A stretch of 64,000 nucleotides of DNA from Dipteris shenzhenensis (lineage: Eukaryota > Polypodiophyta > Polypodiopsida > Gleicheniales): NCBI GenBank assembly GCA_047967505.1, contig CM106538.1, one strand, 5' to 3'. This document shows positions 55,811 through 64,000 of the stretch, one piece after another (positions within the stretch are counted from its first letter, which is position 1; each line of letters starts with the position of its first letter). Under the pieces are notes generated by a model that saw nothing but the letters and a program-made list of their open reading frames with translations, was not told the DNA's origin and did not search any database. The position numbers and the translations under genes are program-made.

Positions 55811-58800
55811 ATGATACGCAGTGTTTCGCTTTCCGCACCGAGGCCAGAACCGAGCGCCAGGCCAGATGCTGTGGCCTTGCGGCGTTGGGTGCTGGCCCTA
55901 TGTGCCATCAGATTTGATTTGGAACAGGGTCAGGTGGTGGAAGAGTGTTATCCGGCTGGAGCTATCAGTGCAGAGGAGGAAGTCGATGTCGCCTTCAGTT
56001 CATTTCCGGACTCTATGTCACAAGCCCACAATCGGACCAGTGTCTACGATTGTATGTTTTTCTTTCGTATTCGGAGGCGTGGAACAATTTCAGCTAATTC
56101 TCAAACGGTGAGTGTGCGGCGGACAACTTCTGCTTCCATCCCAGAACGTGTTAGTGACCTCACAGAGAGGAACTCAGGAGAAGGAACTGGAAGTACACCT
56201 CCATCGGCAGAAGCAGGAGTGGCTGTTCCCTCAGAAGATAGGAGTGCGGTTTCTCCTCCGATCCCTGATCGGTTTCTAGGGGAGGTTAACATCCGCCCTC
56301 GAAGGATATCCAGGGAATCTTCGGCTTCTTTTGACACAGGTTTGGATGGGTTTTTTGATGAACAAGGTGGACGAAGGTGGTCTTTACCAGGGTTTTTCTC
56401 AAACATGGTCTCTCCAACCACTATAAGGCCAAGAAGCTCCGAAGCTTCGGCCCAGTCTGACACTGTTCGTCGCAAAAACTCTGATCCAATCTTGCAGGGG
56501 GTCACGAATGGAACTGGTAATGCTGGAAATGGTGGTCCAGGAAGTGGGGGGCCTAGATATCTATATGGTTTTGTCTTCAACAGACAGAGGAAAGATGAGC
56601 GACTCAAGAGAGGAGGGGAACAAAAATCAGTCGTGATTCTGTCCGAACGTCCTTACTCCAACGTCTTTAGATCCCTCTTGCAGATATTGGGTCCTCTTTA
56701 TTTTGACATTGGTGTGCAAGGTTTGGAGCAGGTAGCTGCATATGTTTCTAGATGGCCCAGCCCACTTCATGGTGCATTGATGGAACTGCCTGTTGGAAAT
56801 GTTGCTCTTAGAGCACATCTACCACCAGCTCACACTCTCCCCCCTGGTTGTGGAACTCCCATGGATGACTTCACCTCTGCCATGGCTCCCACTACTCCTT
56901 TGAACCCCTCCATTCCACAGGGGGTCTTTCATGAGGCTGATGTATTTGGTATATTTCGGGGTGTATTGATGCAGCTGTGGGAGCTGTGGGAGCTTGTTTT
57001 GATTGGTGAGCCGTTACTAGTGATTGCACCAACTCCTTCCCAGTGCTGCGAAGCCGTGGCAGCCTTAGTAGGTTTAGTGGCTCCTCTACCCTGTAGTGTT
57101 GATTTTCGTCCCTATTTCACCATTCACGACCCTGATTTTTGTCTTCTAAATGCTTTAAAGGAAGGGGAGCAAGTCCCCCACATGATCTTAGGGGTCACAA
57201 ATCTTTATTTTCTGAAGGCTTTTCGAAGCCTACCTCACGTTATTTCAGTGGGTCCTTCAATGGCCACCTCTAGCAGGCTCAGGGTTGTTACTAGGTCAAG
57301 TACACCGAATAACGGAGGCAATAACCAAGGGCGGCTGCAGTTGCAGTTACAGTTCTCTCCACTTAAAAAATTTTCCCCAACAAATCTGCTAAAGAATGCA
57401 CGGGTAAAGCGAGATGGACCTCTTTGTCTCATGACTGAGCATAGGGAAGCTCTTTGGACAACTTACATTCCTACAACAAAGCCAGATACGGCAGTTCTGA
57501 ATCGCCTTGTGGATGCTGGCATGTCTCCGCGAATTGAGGAATCAATGTCACTAGTGAACAATGAAATCTTGCATCGTCACTTTTTGGAGTTGACTACAAA
57601 TTTCCTTGCTCCCTTTGGCCCTTACTTGAGGGCCACCATTCCGCAAGAAGGGACATCACCATTTGTAGATCCCCCACCTCTGACTCCATTTGATGCGCAT
57701 GCATTTATTGAGGGCCTTGCTGCCAGGGGTCCAGGAAAGTTTCTAGCAAAGCGCTTACGTGCAAACTGGCTTGACCTTTACAGGTATATTCAATGCAGAT
57801 TGTGAGTTCTTTATGCACTTTTTTGTTGTTTTGTTCAGCTTGTCACTTGCCATTATCTCCACTGCTTTTATACGCCGAAACAATGAATTCTTGTGATGCA
57901 GGAGGTTCCTGAAAGGACCCAACTTCATGCCATGGTTCCAAAGAAGGCGTGCTGTGGCTGAACATGAGCATCATCGCATATGGAAACAAGCCAGGGTTAA
58001 GGCTGATATACGGGCATTTATCTCAAAAATGTCAGAGGTTGAGGTGATTGATTCATTCAATGCTGTGGAGCGCCATTTGCTTGCTGAAATACAGGTGTGT
58101 AAATATGAAATAACATATGGAGGTTTCTTGCTTGCTTAAAACTTACACATCACCACACAGAATTTAATTTAGAATTGCTGAAGTCGTTTTAGAACTAGGA
58201 TGCTGTTTGTATTTAAGGCCAAAGTTATTGAGGTTCAACACTTGAGAGTTGCTGATATCACTAGGTAGGGGGCTAAAATGCATTTGATGCAACCTTTGAT
58301 CCCCTTAAAGTATTTACAAGTAGTTGGAGCTTGAATGACGAGAATGTGGAGTACTTTTTGATTAGCCTTCTCCTTTAGTGCTAGGCTTTGTCAAGACTGA
58401 GTCTGCCCTTCACCTCCGGAGTGCCAACTGGAACCCAATACGAAGAATGGATGCTCAAGTACGTGTGGGTGTGTGGGTGTGTGTGTGAGAGCATACGTGC
58501 TTCGTGGTCTTCTCCCACTGTTGGGCGATGGTGACGTTAATGGGGATGTCATTGTAGCTAGCCCCGTTATGCATGATGGTGTTTATGGTTTTCAACCTTA
58601 TGAGTGACTATCAGAGATTGAAACTGCACCATGTTTTGTGTTTATCGAGGATGAGTTTGGGCATGTTCCTAGATTTATCTAGATATATGTCTTCGGAACC
58701 AAGCTCTTGATGAGTCTTCTCAGGTTTGAGCCGTGAGCCTTCTAGCTACCAAATTGCTCTCCTTTGCTAATGGCAAATCCCTCTAGTATACCTTTGCATC

Positions 58801-61800
58801 CATGGAATTACCTCCTTGACTACTATCTATATCAGAGGCACCACAATAGCAAACATCGCTGTGAAATTCAGCAGGCAAGAGCTGATCTGGAAAGGATTGC
58901 ACTATGTGTTTTGTTTTTAGAGGATGAGTTTGGGCATGTTCCTAGATTCATCTAGATATGCGAATGAGACCAGGAGGTAAGAAGGGGATTTCACGCACTC
59001 AACTCCACAAGAACATATATGCCGCCTTGAAGGGTAACAGTAACACCAAGCGGGCCCAGGAGGTATTATGGCCTTTACAGGATCATTTGGAGAGTTGGGG
59101 AAATGGCATATTACCATCCATTTCAAAAATCCATGATGTGTTTCATGTCTTACTATTGTAAACACATGTGCGTCTGAATGTGCAAGTTTTCTCTAAGCTG
59201 CCACCTATGGATGAGGAGGGCCACATGTTAGAAAATAACCCAACAGAGGGTACACGCAGCGGAAGACTTATAGTAATGCTCAGGAGCTCACACAGTGTGG
59301 TGTGGGTGTGGAATCACAAACTTCTTTACTTATGTGCATTCAATAGATGTGCAGACTCATCAATAGACAATGAACCAGCCAGATAGAGAAACCACCAAAA
59401 TATATATTTCCGTCCACAACTATGGACACAATACAAAAGAGACAGATCCAGAGTCCCACCAATGATGTGGTCCTCTGATCTTACCACAAGGTCCTTCTCC
59501 TATCTGCTGGCTATCTCTAGACTCGAGCCCGCGTGCTCCACCTCGAGCTTCTGTAGACTTTCCGTCCAGATCCCTTCCACCTTGCTGTCTTTGCACCAGC
59601 CTAGGTGGGCAGCACTCTGAGCTAGGTCTGCAGCTCTACAGCTCTCTTGTCTCCTTCTGGATAGAGACCCACAAGTGGCTGATCTGCTGCTCCTTCTGCT
59701 CCCTGAACTGCTGCTCCAAGTGATGATTAGTGAGGCCTCAAGGACCTCCTTTTATAGGGCCCCAAGGGCTGGCAAAAATACCGACCAGCCTGCAGCAAAC
59801 TGGCCAACCAGTCTGTGGCTGGTCCAGCCCTATAAGGGCTCACAACCCAGGGCTTTTGGCCCCACACTTCTAGGGCCTTTGGCCCTCCAATCTAGGCAAG
59901 GGCCCAGCCCTATATAAAGCATGCCACTGGCCCCTAGCAGCCCTATTTGCTGCTCCACATCTGCGCCTGCACATCCTGCCATAACTGCGCCTCTGCCAGG
60001 CCCTTTTCCAGTTCCGTACAGAGCCGTACACCCTGTAGATGTCAGCGTCCTGTGATTGCTTTTTATTCCGGGTTCCTTGTGCTGGCTACTGCTTCGCCTT
60101 TTGCTGCTGCAGATCCATCCTAGCTCCAGGTACCCTCCATCTCTTTGATTCTTGCCCACAGCTCTAGATGTGCTGCCCACATGACAGCCAAGATGCTGTC
60201 CATGTGGCAGCCCCATCTTATCACTCAATCCCTTCTGGCTCTTGTCCACATGGCATCCAATGAGATGCCCATGTGACAAACACTCAAACCCTAGGTTCAC
60301 CCCCCCCATGCTCTCCTCATATGGGGGCTAGATGGGGAGGTGACCTTTCTAACACCCCCTCTCACCGACACATCTCGGCCCAATGCCAACACGTCGATGA
60401 CGATGCTCCAGTAACTCCCTGGTCGTAGTTCTCTTGAACCTTTCGGTGTCAAAATCTTTTCCTGGCTTTTCATCCAGTGGCTCATGCTCCACCAGGTCTA
60501 GTTCCACCTCCACACACCATCCTGATACACAAGTCCATCTTTGGTAGCACCTCCTAGCACCACCTCCTTCAGTCACGTTCCCGCCTTCGAACTCGAGCAA
60601 TCCAGCCGTCACGATCTTCCAGTCTTCCCCCTCATAATGAGTGAACAACCTGGAGTCTTCCAGGCACCATGCTCTGAGGGTCTGTTTCAATAGCCGTCAC
60701 GATCTTCCAGTTGTCCCCCTCATAATGAGTGAACAACATGGAGTCTTCCAGGCACCATGCTCTGAGGGTCTGTTTCAACCCGTCCTTCCTGTGGCAAGGT
60801 CTGCAACCAATGAATATTTCCAGATAACCTGGACCATGAACTCTCGTTGAGTTCTCAAGCAGGTACTCTTCTGGCTTCAGTACTCTTTGTCCATCACCTT
60901 CTAGCAATCTGCGTCCGAGATTTGAAGAAGCACCAATACTTCCCCTTCTGCCTTCGAAGAAGGCCAATTCCTTCCAATCTCGTATCACCTGAGACAAATG
61001 AAGAGCAGAGTCTCTCCACAGCATGCTATAAAGGCTCAAATGCAAAATATCAAATACATACCAGACTGTTGTACTGCTTGAATGTTTGCCTTGAAAGCAA
61101 ACTCCCAAGCGCCTGTGTAATCCTGTATTGTCCCCTTCTAAACTCCAGCATCCATCTGACCATGAGACCCCAGGGCCTTCCATGGAATCCACCCTCGTGT
61201 CAGTGTCGACAGCCACACACCTGGAAGGTACCAAGCGCTCCATGCTGTCCTTCACCTTCACAAAGGCATCTGACTCCTCGTCGACCCACATCTCTATGTC
61301 AGACATCCTCACCATGATTTCTGGATCAACATATCTGACCTCGGTAACATTCTCTATCTGGCTGGTTCATTGTCTATTGATGAGTCTGCACATCTATTGA
61401 ATGCACATAAGTAAAGAAGTTTGTGATTCCACACCCACACCACACTGTGTGAGCTCCTGGGCATTACTATAAGTCTTCCGCTGCGTGTACCCTCTGTTGG
61501 GTTATTTTCTAACATGGTATCAGAGCGGTACACCCTGTAGATGTCAGCGCCATGTGATCGCTTTTTATTCCGGGTTCCTTGTGCTGGCTACTGCTTCGCC
61601 TTTTGCTGCTGCAGATCCATCCTAGCTCCAGGTACCCTCCATCTCTTTGATTCTTGCCCACAACAGCTCTAGATGTGCTGCCCACATGACAGCCAAGATG
61701 CTGTCCATGTGGCAGCCCCATCTTATCACTCAATCCCTTCTAGCTCTTGTCCACATGGCATCCAATCAGATGCCCATGTGACAGACACTCAAACCCTAGG

Positions 61801-62240
61801 GTCAACCCCCCCATGCTCTCCTCATATGGGGGCTTACAGATGGGGAGGTGACCTTTCTAACACCACATCCTTCATATTCCATGCAGACCATGTGTGTCAA
61901 ATATCGGGTCTTACATAATAAAGTCTACATAGAGTATCTCATCAAATGGAAGGGCATACTTGAATATGAGAATCATGGCATCTTGAGAGCATTGTGCAGG
62001 AGCACCCCCACCTCTTGGCAGATTGATGAGCAGCATTTGCTGCCTTAGTGGAACATCCACCGTCTATGAATTTCCAAGGCAAAATTCTTTGGTAAGGAAT
62101 GGCTGTATTGAAGGGGGAAAATAAGCTAAGTTGGGGGGTTCATTTAGGCTACAAAGGAGGACGTGGGGGAGCACTACAGGATGTGGGGGAGCACTATAAA
62201 AGCCTCACAAATCTATTGCTTCCTCCTTTCAGCCTCCATG

Positions 62241-62280
<40 letters not shown>

Positions 62281-64000
62281 CTAGCTGTCTCTCTCCTTTC
62301 CTGCCTTCGCTCCTACTACTCTATCGTCTCACTTCACCTCTGTGATCTATTCTTCCTTACTGATATGCCCCATTAGCTACCATAGACTTGAAGCCTAGCA
62401 AGCCCTCAATAAGCTTTGTATTGTCTCTCTAAGGTGGGACAGGGGGAAGTAGCAAGTTAAGGAATTGGTCGAGGAGAATTTCAGTTCTCACAGCACTTTC
62501 ATTTGCCTCATCAGTGCTTCGGGTTAAAAAGGATGATGGTTTTGACCAAGGTTGACCAAAGCTGAAGTTCATCATTGGAGAATTTCGACACGAGTTTCCG
62601 AAGAGATGCAGCCCTACAGGTGGTTGTGAAGTTCTACATTTTTCCCCTTGGGGTGCTTTGAGGCTGGAGAAGCGGGGCAAAAGAATTGTTGTTGCACAGG
62701 GCATACATTTTCCCATCTGATGAAAAGGGGGGTGGTTGTGGGTGCTTCTGGTTAAAAAGGATGATGGTTTTGACCAAGGTTGACCGAAGCTGAAATTCGT
62801 CATTGGAGAATTTCGACATGAGTTTGTGAAGAGACGCAGCCCTACAGGTGGTTGTGAAGTTCTACAGTTTTCCCTTTGGGTGCTTTGAGGCTGGAGAAGC
62901 AGGGCAAAAGAATTGTTGTTGCACAGCATACCACCTGATGAAAAGGGGGGTGGTTGTGGGTGCTGTTGCATATCTGAAGGAAATATTGTTCACACATTTT
63001 ATTATTATTAAATTGAACATCCTTCTTGTTTGAGGTACTTGCATTTGGAATGCTATGCATAATGAAGTTGATGGGCTACAGCTCTATTTGTTGGGTACTA
63101 CGGCATATCTGAAGGAAATATTGTTTTATGAAATTTTATTTTTAAAATTTATTGTTTGATTTGTAATGCTGTGCATCATGAAGTTTATTGGCTACAAATC
63201 TGGGGACTCCTGCAATGCTGAGATTGCTTAGGAAGACTTCAGATCCTTAGATACAATCTAGGCATAGTCAAAGCGAGAACAGGGCCCTTTTTAATAGGAT
63301 GAGAAGAAAGGCAGAATTGGGAGGGTTTTTCTCTCCATATGATAAGTTTAGAACCAGAAATTTGTATCGTGTCCTTTCCACTGGCATGTTTCTTTGAGGG
63401 CCAAGGTACTTCCTGATGATTATGTTGCCTGGAGCATATGTTTACTTTGGCTTGCAGTTCGATTCTGATCATACCCATAAAGATAGCAGAATGGTGTTTA
63501 CCAATGTGGTGCCAACACCTATTTCTACCTGGTTTTATATTCTACTAGTTCAGGAGCTGAAGCTATTAAGAACCTTTATTTTCCTTCTTTGACTTGAGCA
63601 TAGGACATTACAGAAATGTCCCCTCTGTTTTTGCTCTTTGATTTTTGGGAAGAGTGGAAGGCACAAGGGGATAACGAGATTATGTGGAGGAGCTTACTTT
63701 TGATATAAAAGTGATACCAATGCTGAGACTAGCTTCAGCTGTTCATATCACGGGCTGCTCACAAGAGGGTTGTTATTTGCAGTTGAGGGGACTGACACGT
63801 ATTTGTTTATCTTCCCATGGTTTAGAAAACTGATTATCTGCTTCTGTGTTTTGGTTCAGTCCTTGCAACGAGCAGGCATGGGAAGCACAGATTCACCCAT
63901 CTGCCAGAAGCTGCGTGGTGACCTAAGGACTATTTACAATGTGCTACCAATGGACATGCAGCAGCTGTTACTCTTCAATCCTCAGAAAGCAGCTTTGCTT
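55811..64000 (+). CDS. DENND6: DENN-domain protein of the DENND6/FAM116 family, 3' end beyond the window
   Basis: DENN proteins are exchange factors for Rab GTPases, and DENND6 members act in endosomal/recycling traffic. Exons are 55811-57783, 57902-58094 and 63860-64000 onward, and every junction keeps the frame. The ATG at 55811 is the first in frame, shortly before the conserved start (WVLALCAIRFDLEQGQVVEE). The N-terminal part continues with CYPAGAISAEEEVDVAFSSF and FFFRIRRRG. A Ser/Gly-rich, poorly conserved insert spans about residues 100-270. The DENN core follows with RWPSPLHGALMELPVG, ADVFGIFRGVLMQLWELWEL, GEPLLVIAPTPSQC and PYFTIHDPDF. Exon 2 gives RRFLKGPNFMPWFQRRRAVA, and exon 3 begins SLQRAGMGSTDSPICQKLRG. 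It is the only intact host-type gene here. The family call is firm; the Rab partner is unknown. Confidence 0.93.
57784..57901 (+). other. DENND6 intron 1 (118 bp)
   Basis: The donor GTATAT follows TTTACAG, and the acceptor is TGATGCAG. The acceptor reads CAGGAG, a NAGNAG tandem site. Using the first AG gives LYRRFLKGP, and the second would drop one Arg. Exon 1 ends in phase 2, and both choices keep the frame. Confidence 0.9.
58631..58958 (+). repeat. Direct repeat of about 55 bp, two copies 272 bp apart
   Basis: GAGGATGAGTTTGGGCATGT followed by TCCTAGATTYATCTAGATAT occurs at about 58646 and 58918. The two copies differ at a few bases only. They flank 58690-58900, which has an unplaced short frame. 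The arrangement suggests a local duplication before or with the chromovirus insertion. Confidence 0.8.
59060..59225 (+). pseudogene. Chromovirus integrase C-terminal remnant
   Basis: The frame reads LPSISKIHDVFHVLLL and, after a stop, THVRLNVQVFSKLPPMDEEG. The SKIHxVFHVSLLK motif marks the C-terminal end of chromovirus integrases, just before the chromodomain. It is cut at 59225 by the LTR element whose target-site duplication begins at 59221. Confidence 0.75.
59226..60354 (-). repeat. 3' LTR of the non-autonomous element (1129 bp)
   Basis: Read on the minus strand, it starts TGTTAGAAAGGTCACC next to the polypurine tract and ends GGGTTATTTTCTAACA next to the TSD. A TATAAAAGG box lies on the minus strand at about 59750-59758. 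The first 335 bp (minus strand) recur at 61527-61862, and the last 165 bp recur in inverted orientation at about 61350-61514. Confidence 0.85.
60367..61349 (-). pseudogene. Coding-like segment carried by the non-autonomous LTR element, unidentified
   Basis: Minus-strand frames run 61315-60632 (227 codons) and on to 60349. The composition is protein-like: DIEMWVDEESDAFVKVKDSM, then ERLVPSRCVAVDTDTRVDSM, and later EYLLENSTRVHGPGYLEIFI, GCRPCHRKDG and RAWCLEDSMLFTHYEG. It resembles no gag, pol or envelope that I know. A stretch at about 60989-61061 may be a retained intron (GTATGT start, TTTGTCTCAG end), although excision does not leave an obvious open frame. I infer a captured host gene fragment; the donor gene is unknown. 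It includes an 88 bp tandem duplication. Confidence 0.55.
60604..60779 (-). repeat. 88 bp tandem duplication inside the carried segment
   Basis: AGCCGTCACGATCTTCCAGT begins at 60604 and 60692. Both copies continue through CCCCCTCATAATGAGTGAAC and CTTCCAGGCACCATGCTCTG to TCTGTTTCAA, with about three differences. On the minus strand it repeats the KQTLRAWCLEDS.LFTHYEG segment. Because 88 is not a multiple of 3, it shifts the frame. Confidence 0.9.
61350..61862 (-). repeat. Rearranged 5' LTR: 336 bp LTR start joined to an inverted LTR end plus primer site
   Basis: 61527-61862 matches the start of the 3' LTR in the expected orientation. The next 600 bp of the LTR are missing. Instead there is TGGTATCAGAGC (61515-61526, a perfect copia-type methionine-tRNA primer site) and, left of it, the LTR end (TTTTCTAACA at 61505-61514), both on the plus strand and hence inverted relative to the element. 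The LTR-end/primer-site order itself is normal within the inverted block. Confidence 0.85.
61868..62050 (+). pseudogene. Chromodomain remnant, continuation of the interrupted chromovirus
   Basis: The frame at 61895-62045 reads YRVLHNKVYIEYLIKWKGIL, then EYENHGI (the W of the usual TWE lost), and ends SWQIDEQHLLP. The EYLIKWKG core is typical of chromodomains of plant chromoviruses, which direct integration to heterochromatin. It resumes directly after the TSD copy at 61863-61867 and belongs with 59060-59225. The frames are shifted, so it is dead. Confidence 0.82.
62051..62514 (+). other. Probable chromovirus 3' LTR region with TATA and (TC)n
   Basis: After the chromodomain, a polypurine-like GAAGGGGGAAAA lies at about 62112. 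CTATAAAAGCC (62194-62204) looks like a TATA box, followed by (TC)n at 62246-62275 and a CAATAAGCTTTG poly(A)-like word at about 62406. The order fits a 3' LTR (U3, promoter, R), but LTR ends and the partner LTR were not found. Confidence 0.4.
62515..62963 (+). repeat. Tandem duplication, about 228 bp unit
   Basis: GTTAAAAAGGATGATGGTTT occurs at 62523 and 62751. The blocks GCAGCCCTACAGGTGGTTGT, GGTGCTTTGAGGCTGGAGAA and CAAAAGAATTGTTGTTGCAC follow in both copies. The second copy has small deletions. Confidence 0.88.
62969..63200 (+). repeat. Tandem duplication, about 125-130 bp unit
   Basis: GCATATCTGAAGGAAATATT occurs at about 62970 and 63102. GAATGCTATGCATAATGAAG and its variant TAATGCTGTGCATCATGAAG follow at about 63050 and 63165. 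The segment 63201-63859 is ordinary intron sequence leading to the exon 3 acceptor. Confidence 0.8.

Larger units (their letters stand above)
59226..61862 (-). mobile_element. Non-autonomous LTR retrotransposon inside the chromovirus, minus strand
   Basis: The termini are TGTTAGAAAA (59226) and CTTTCTAACA (61862), flanked by the perfect 5 bp TSD CCACA (59221-59225 and 61863-61867). The 3' LTR is 59226-60354 on the minus strand and is preceded by a polypurine tract (GTGAGAGGGGG on the minus strand, 60355-60365). The 5' LTR at the right end is rearranged. There is no gag or pol. The internal region holds an unrecognised coding-like segment. It must have been mobilised by enzymes of another element. 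The methionine-tRNA primer site and 5 bp TSD suggest a copia partner. Confidence 0.85.
58095..63859 (+). other. DENND6 intron 2 (5765 bp) filled by retroelements
   Basis: The donor GTGTGT follows GAAATACAG, and the acceptor is TTTTGGTTCAG at 63849-63859. Splicing joins ...LLAEIQ to SLQRAGM in phase 0. The intron holds chromovirus remnants, a complete LTR insertion (59226-61862), a (TC)n tract and tandem duplications. Apart from the acceptor environment, the last 650 bp look like unique intron sequence. Confidence 0.85.

Noticed and set aside
59226-61514. DNA transposon with 165 bp terminal inverted repeats
   Set aside because: A true TSD (CCACA) is found at 59221 and 61863, not at 61515, and the inverted block continues into a tRNA primer site. 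A rearranged LTR element explains all of this.

Overview
The window looks like nuclear DNA of a land plant with a large, repeat-rich genome. It holds Ty3/gypsy and Ty1/copia LTR retrotransposons, a LINE with a plant-type ORF1, GT-AG introns, many decayed mobile elements and one plant-type host gene. I cannot name the species. Nothing bacterial, organellar or viral was seen.

Layout: 1-6850 is the 3' part of a Ty3 element (gag/linker, protease, RT-RNase H, integrase, spacer, intact 3' LTR), lying next to a minus-strand copia gag fragment (6895-7225). 7226-12147 is mostly unrecognisable DNA with an LTR/primer-site remnant and minisatellites. 12148-14893 is a 1.39 kb tandem duplication. 14900-17065 is a minus-strand gag-like remnant, and 17085-20270 a broken plus-strand Ty3 pol. 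20357-25660 is a decayed minus-strand LINE with a candidate target-site duplication and an oligo(A) end. 26816 marks a copia primer-binding site, and 27420-29330 is strongly purine-rich and ends in a (GT)n(GA)n microsatellite. 33160-39288 is a deleted Ty3 element with two short LTRs. 41490-42900 is a heavily decayed Ty3 RT-RNase H-integrase strip.

The most notable part is 46900-55290. An intact 1354-codon Helitron-type Rep/helicase ORF (49223-53287) is followed 151 bp later, on the same strand, by a gene that I reconstruct as four exons (53439-54727, 332 codons, all junctions in frame). Its C-terminal domain carries every GIY-YIG nuclease catalytic position. Both are undamaged among wrecked elements. 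Upstream lies a 358 bp tandem duplication with one visible mismatch, and downstream lie short iterated motifs and a perfect 8-bp-stem hairpin. A rolling-circle Rep/helicase paired with a GIY-YIG nuclease is my leading candidate for an undescribed system.

From 55811 to the window end is the only clear host gene, a DENND6/FAM116-type DENN-domain protein (exons 55811-57783, 57902-58094, 63860 onward). Its 5.8 kb second intron contains chromovirus debris interrupted by a minus-strand, non-autonomous LTR element (59226-61862) with a perfect CCACA target-site duplication. That element carries an unrecognised coding segment and has an inverted LTR-end plus primer site inside its 5' LTR.
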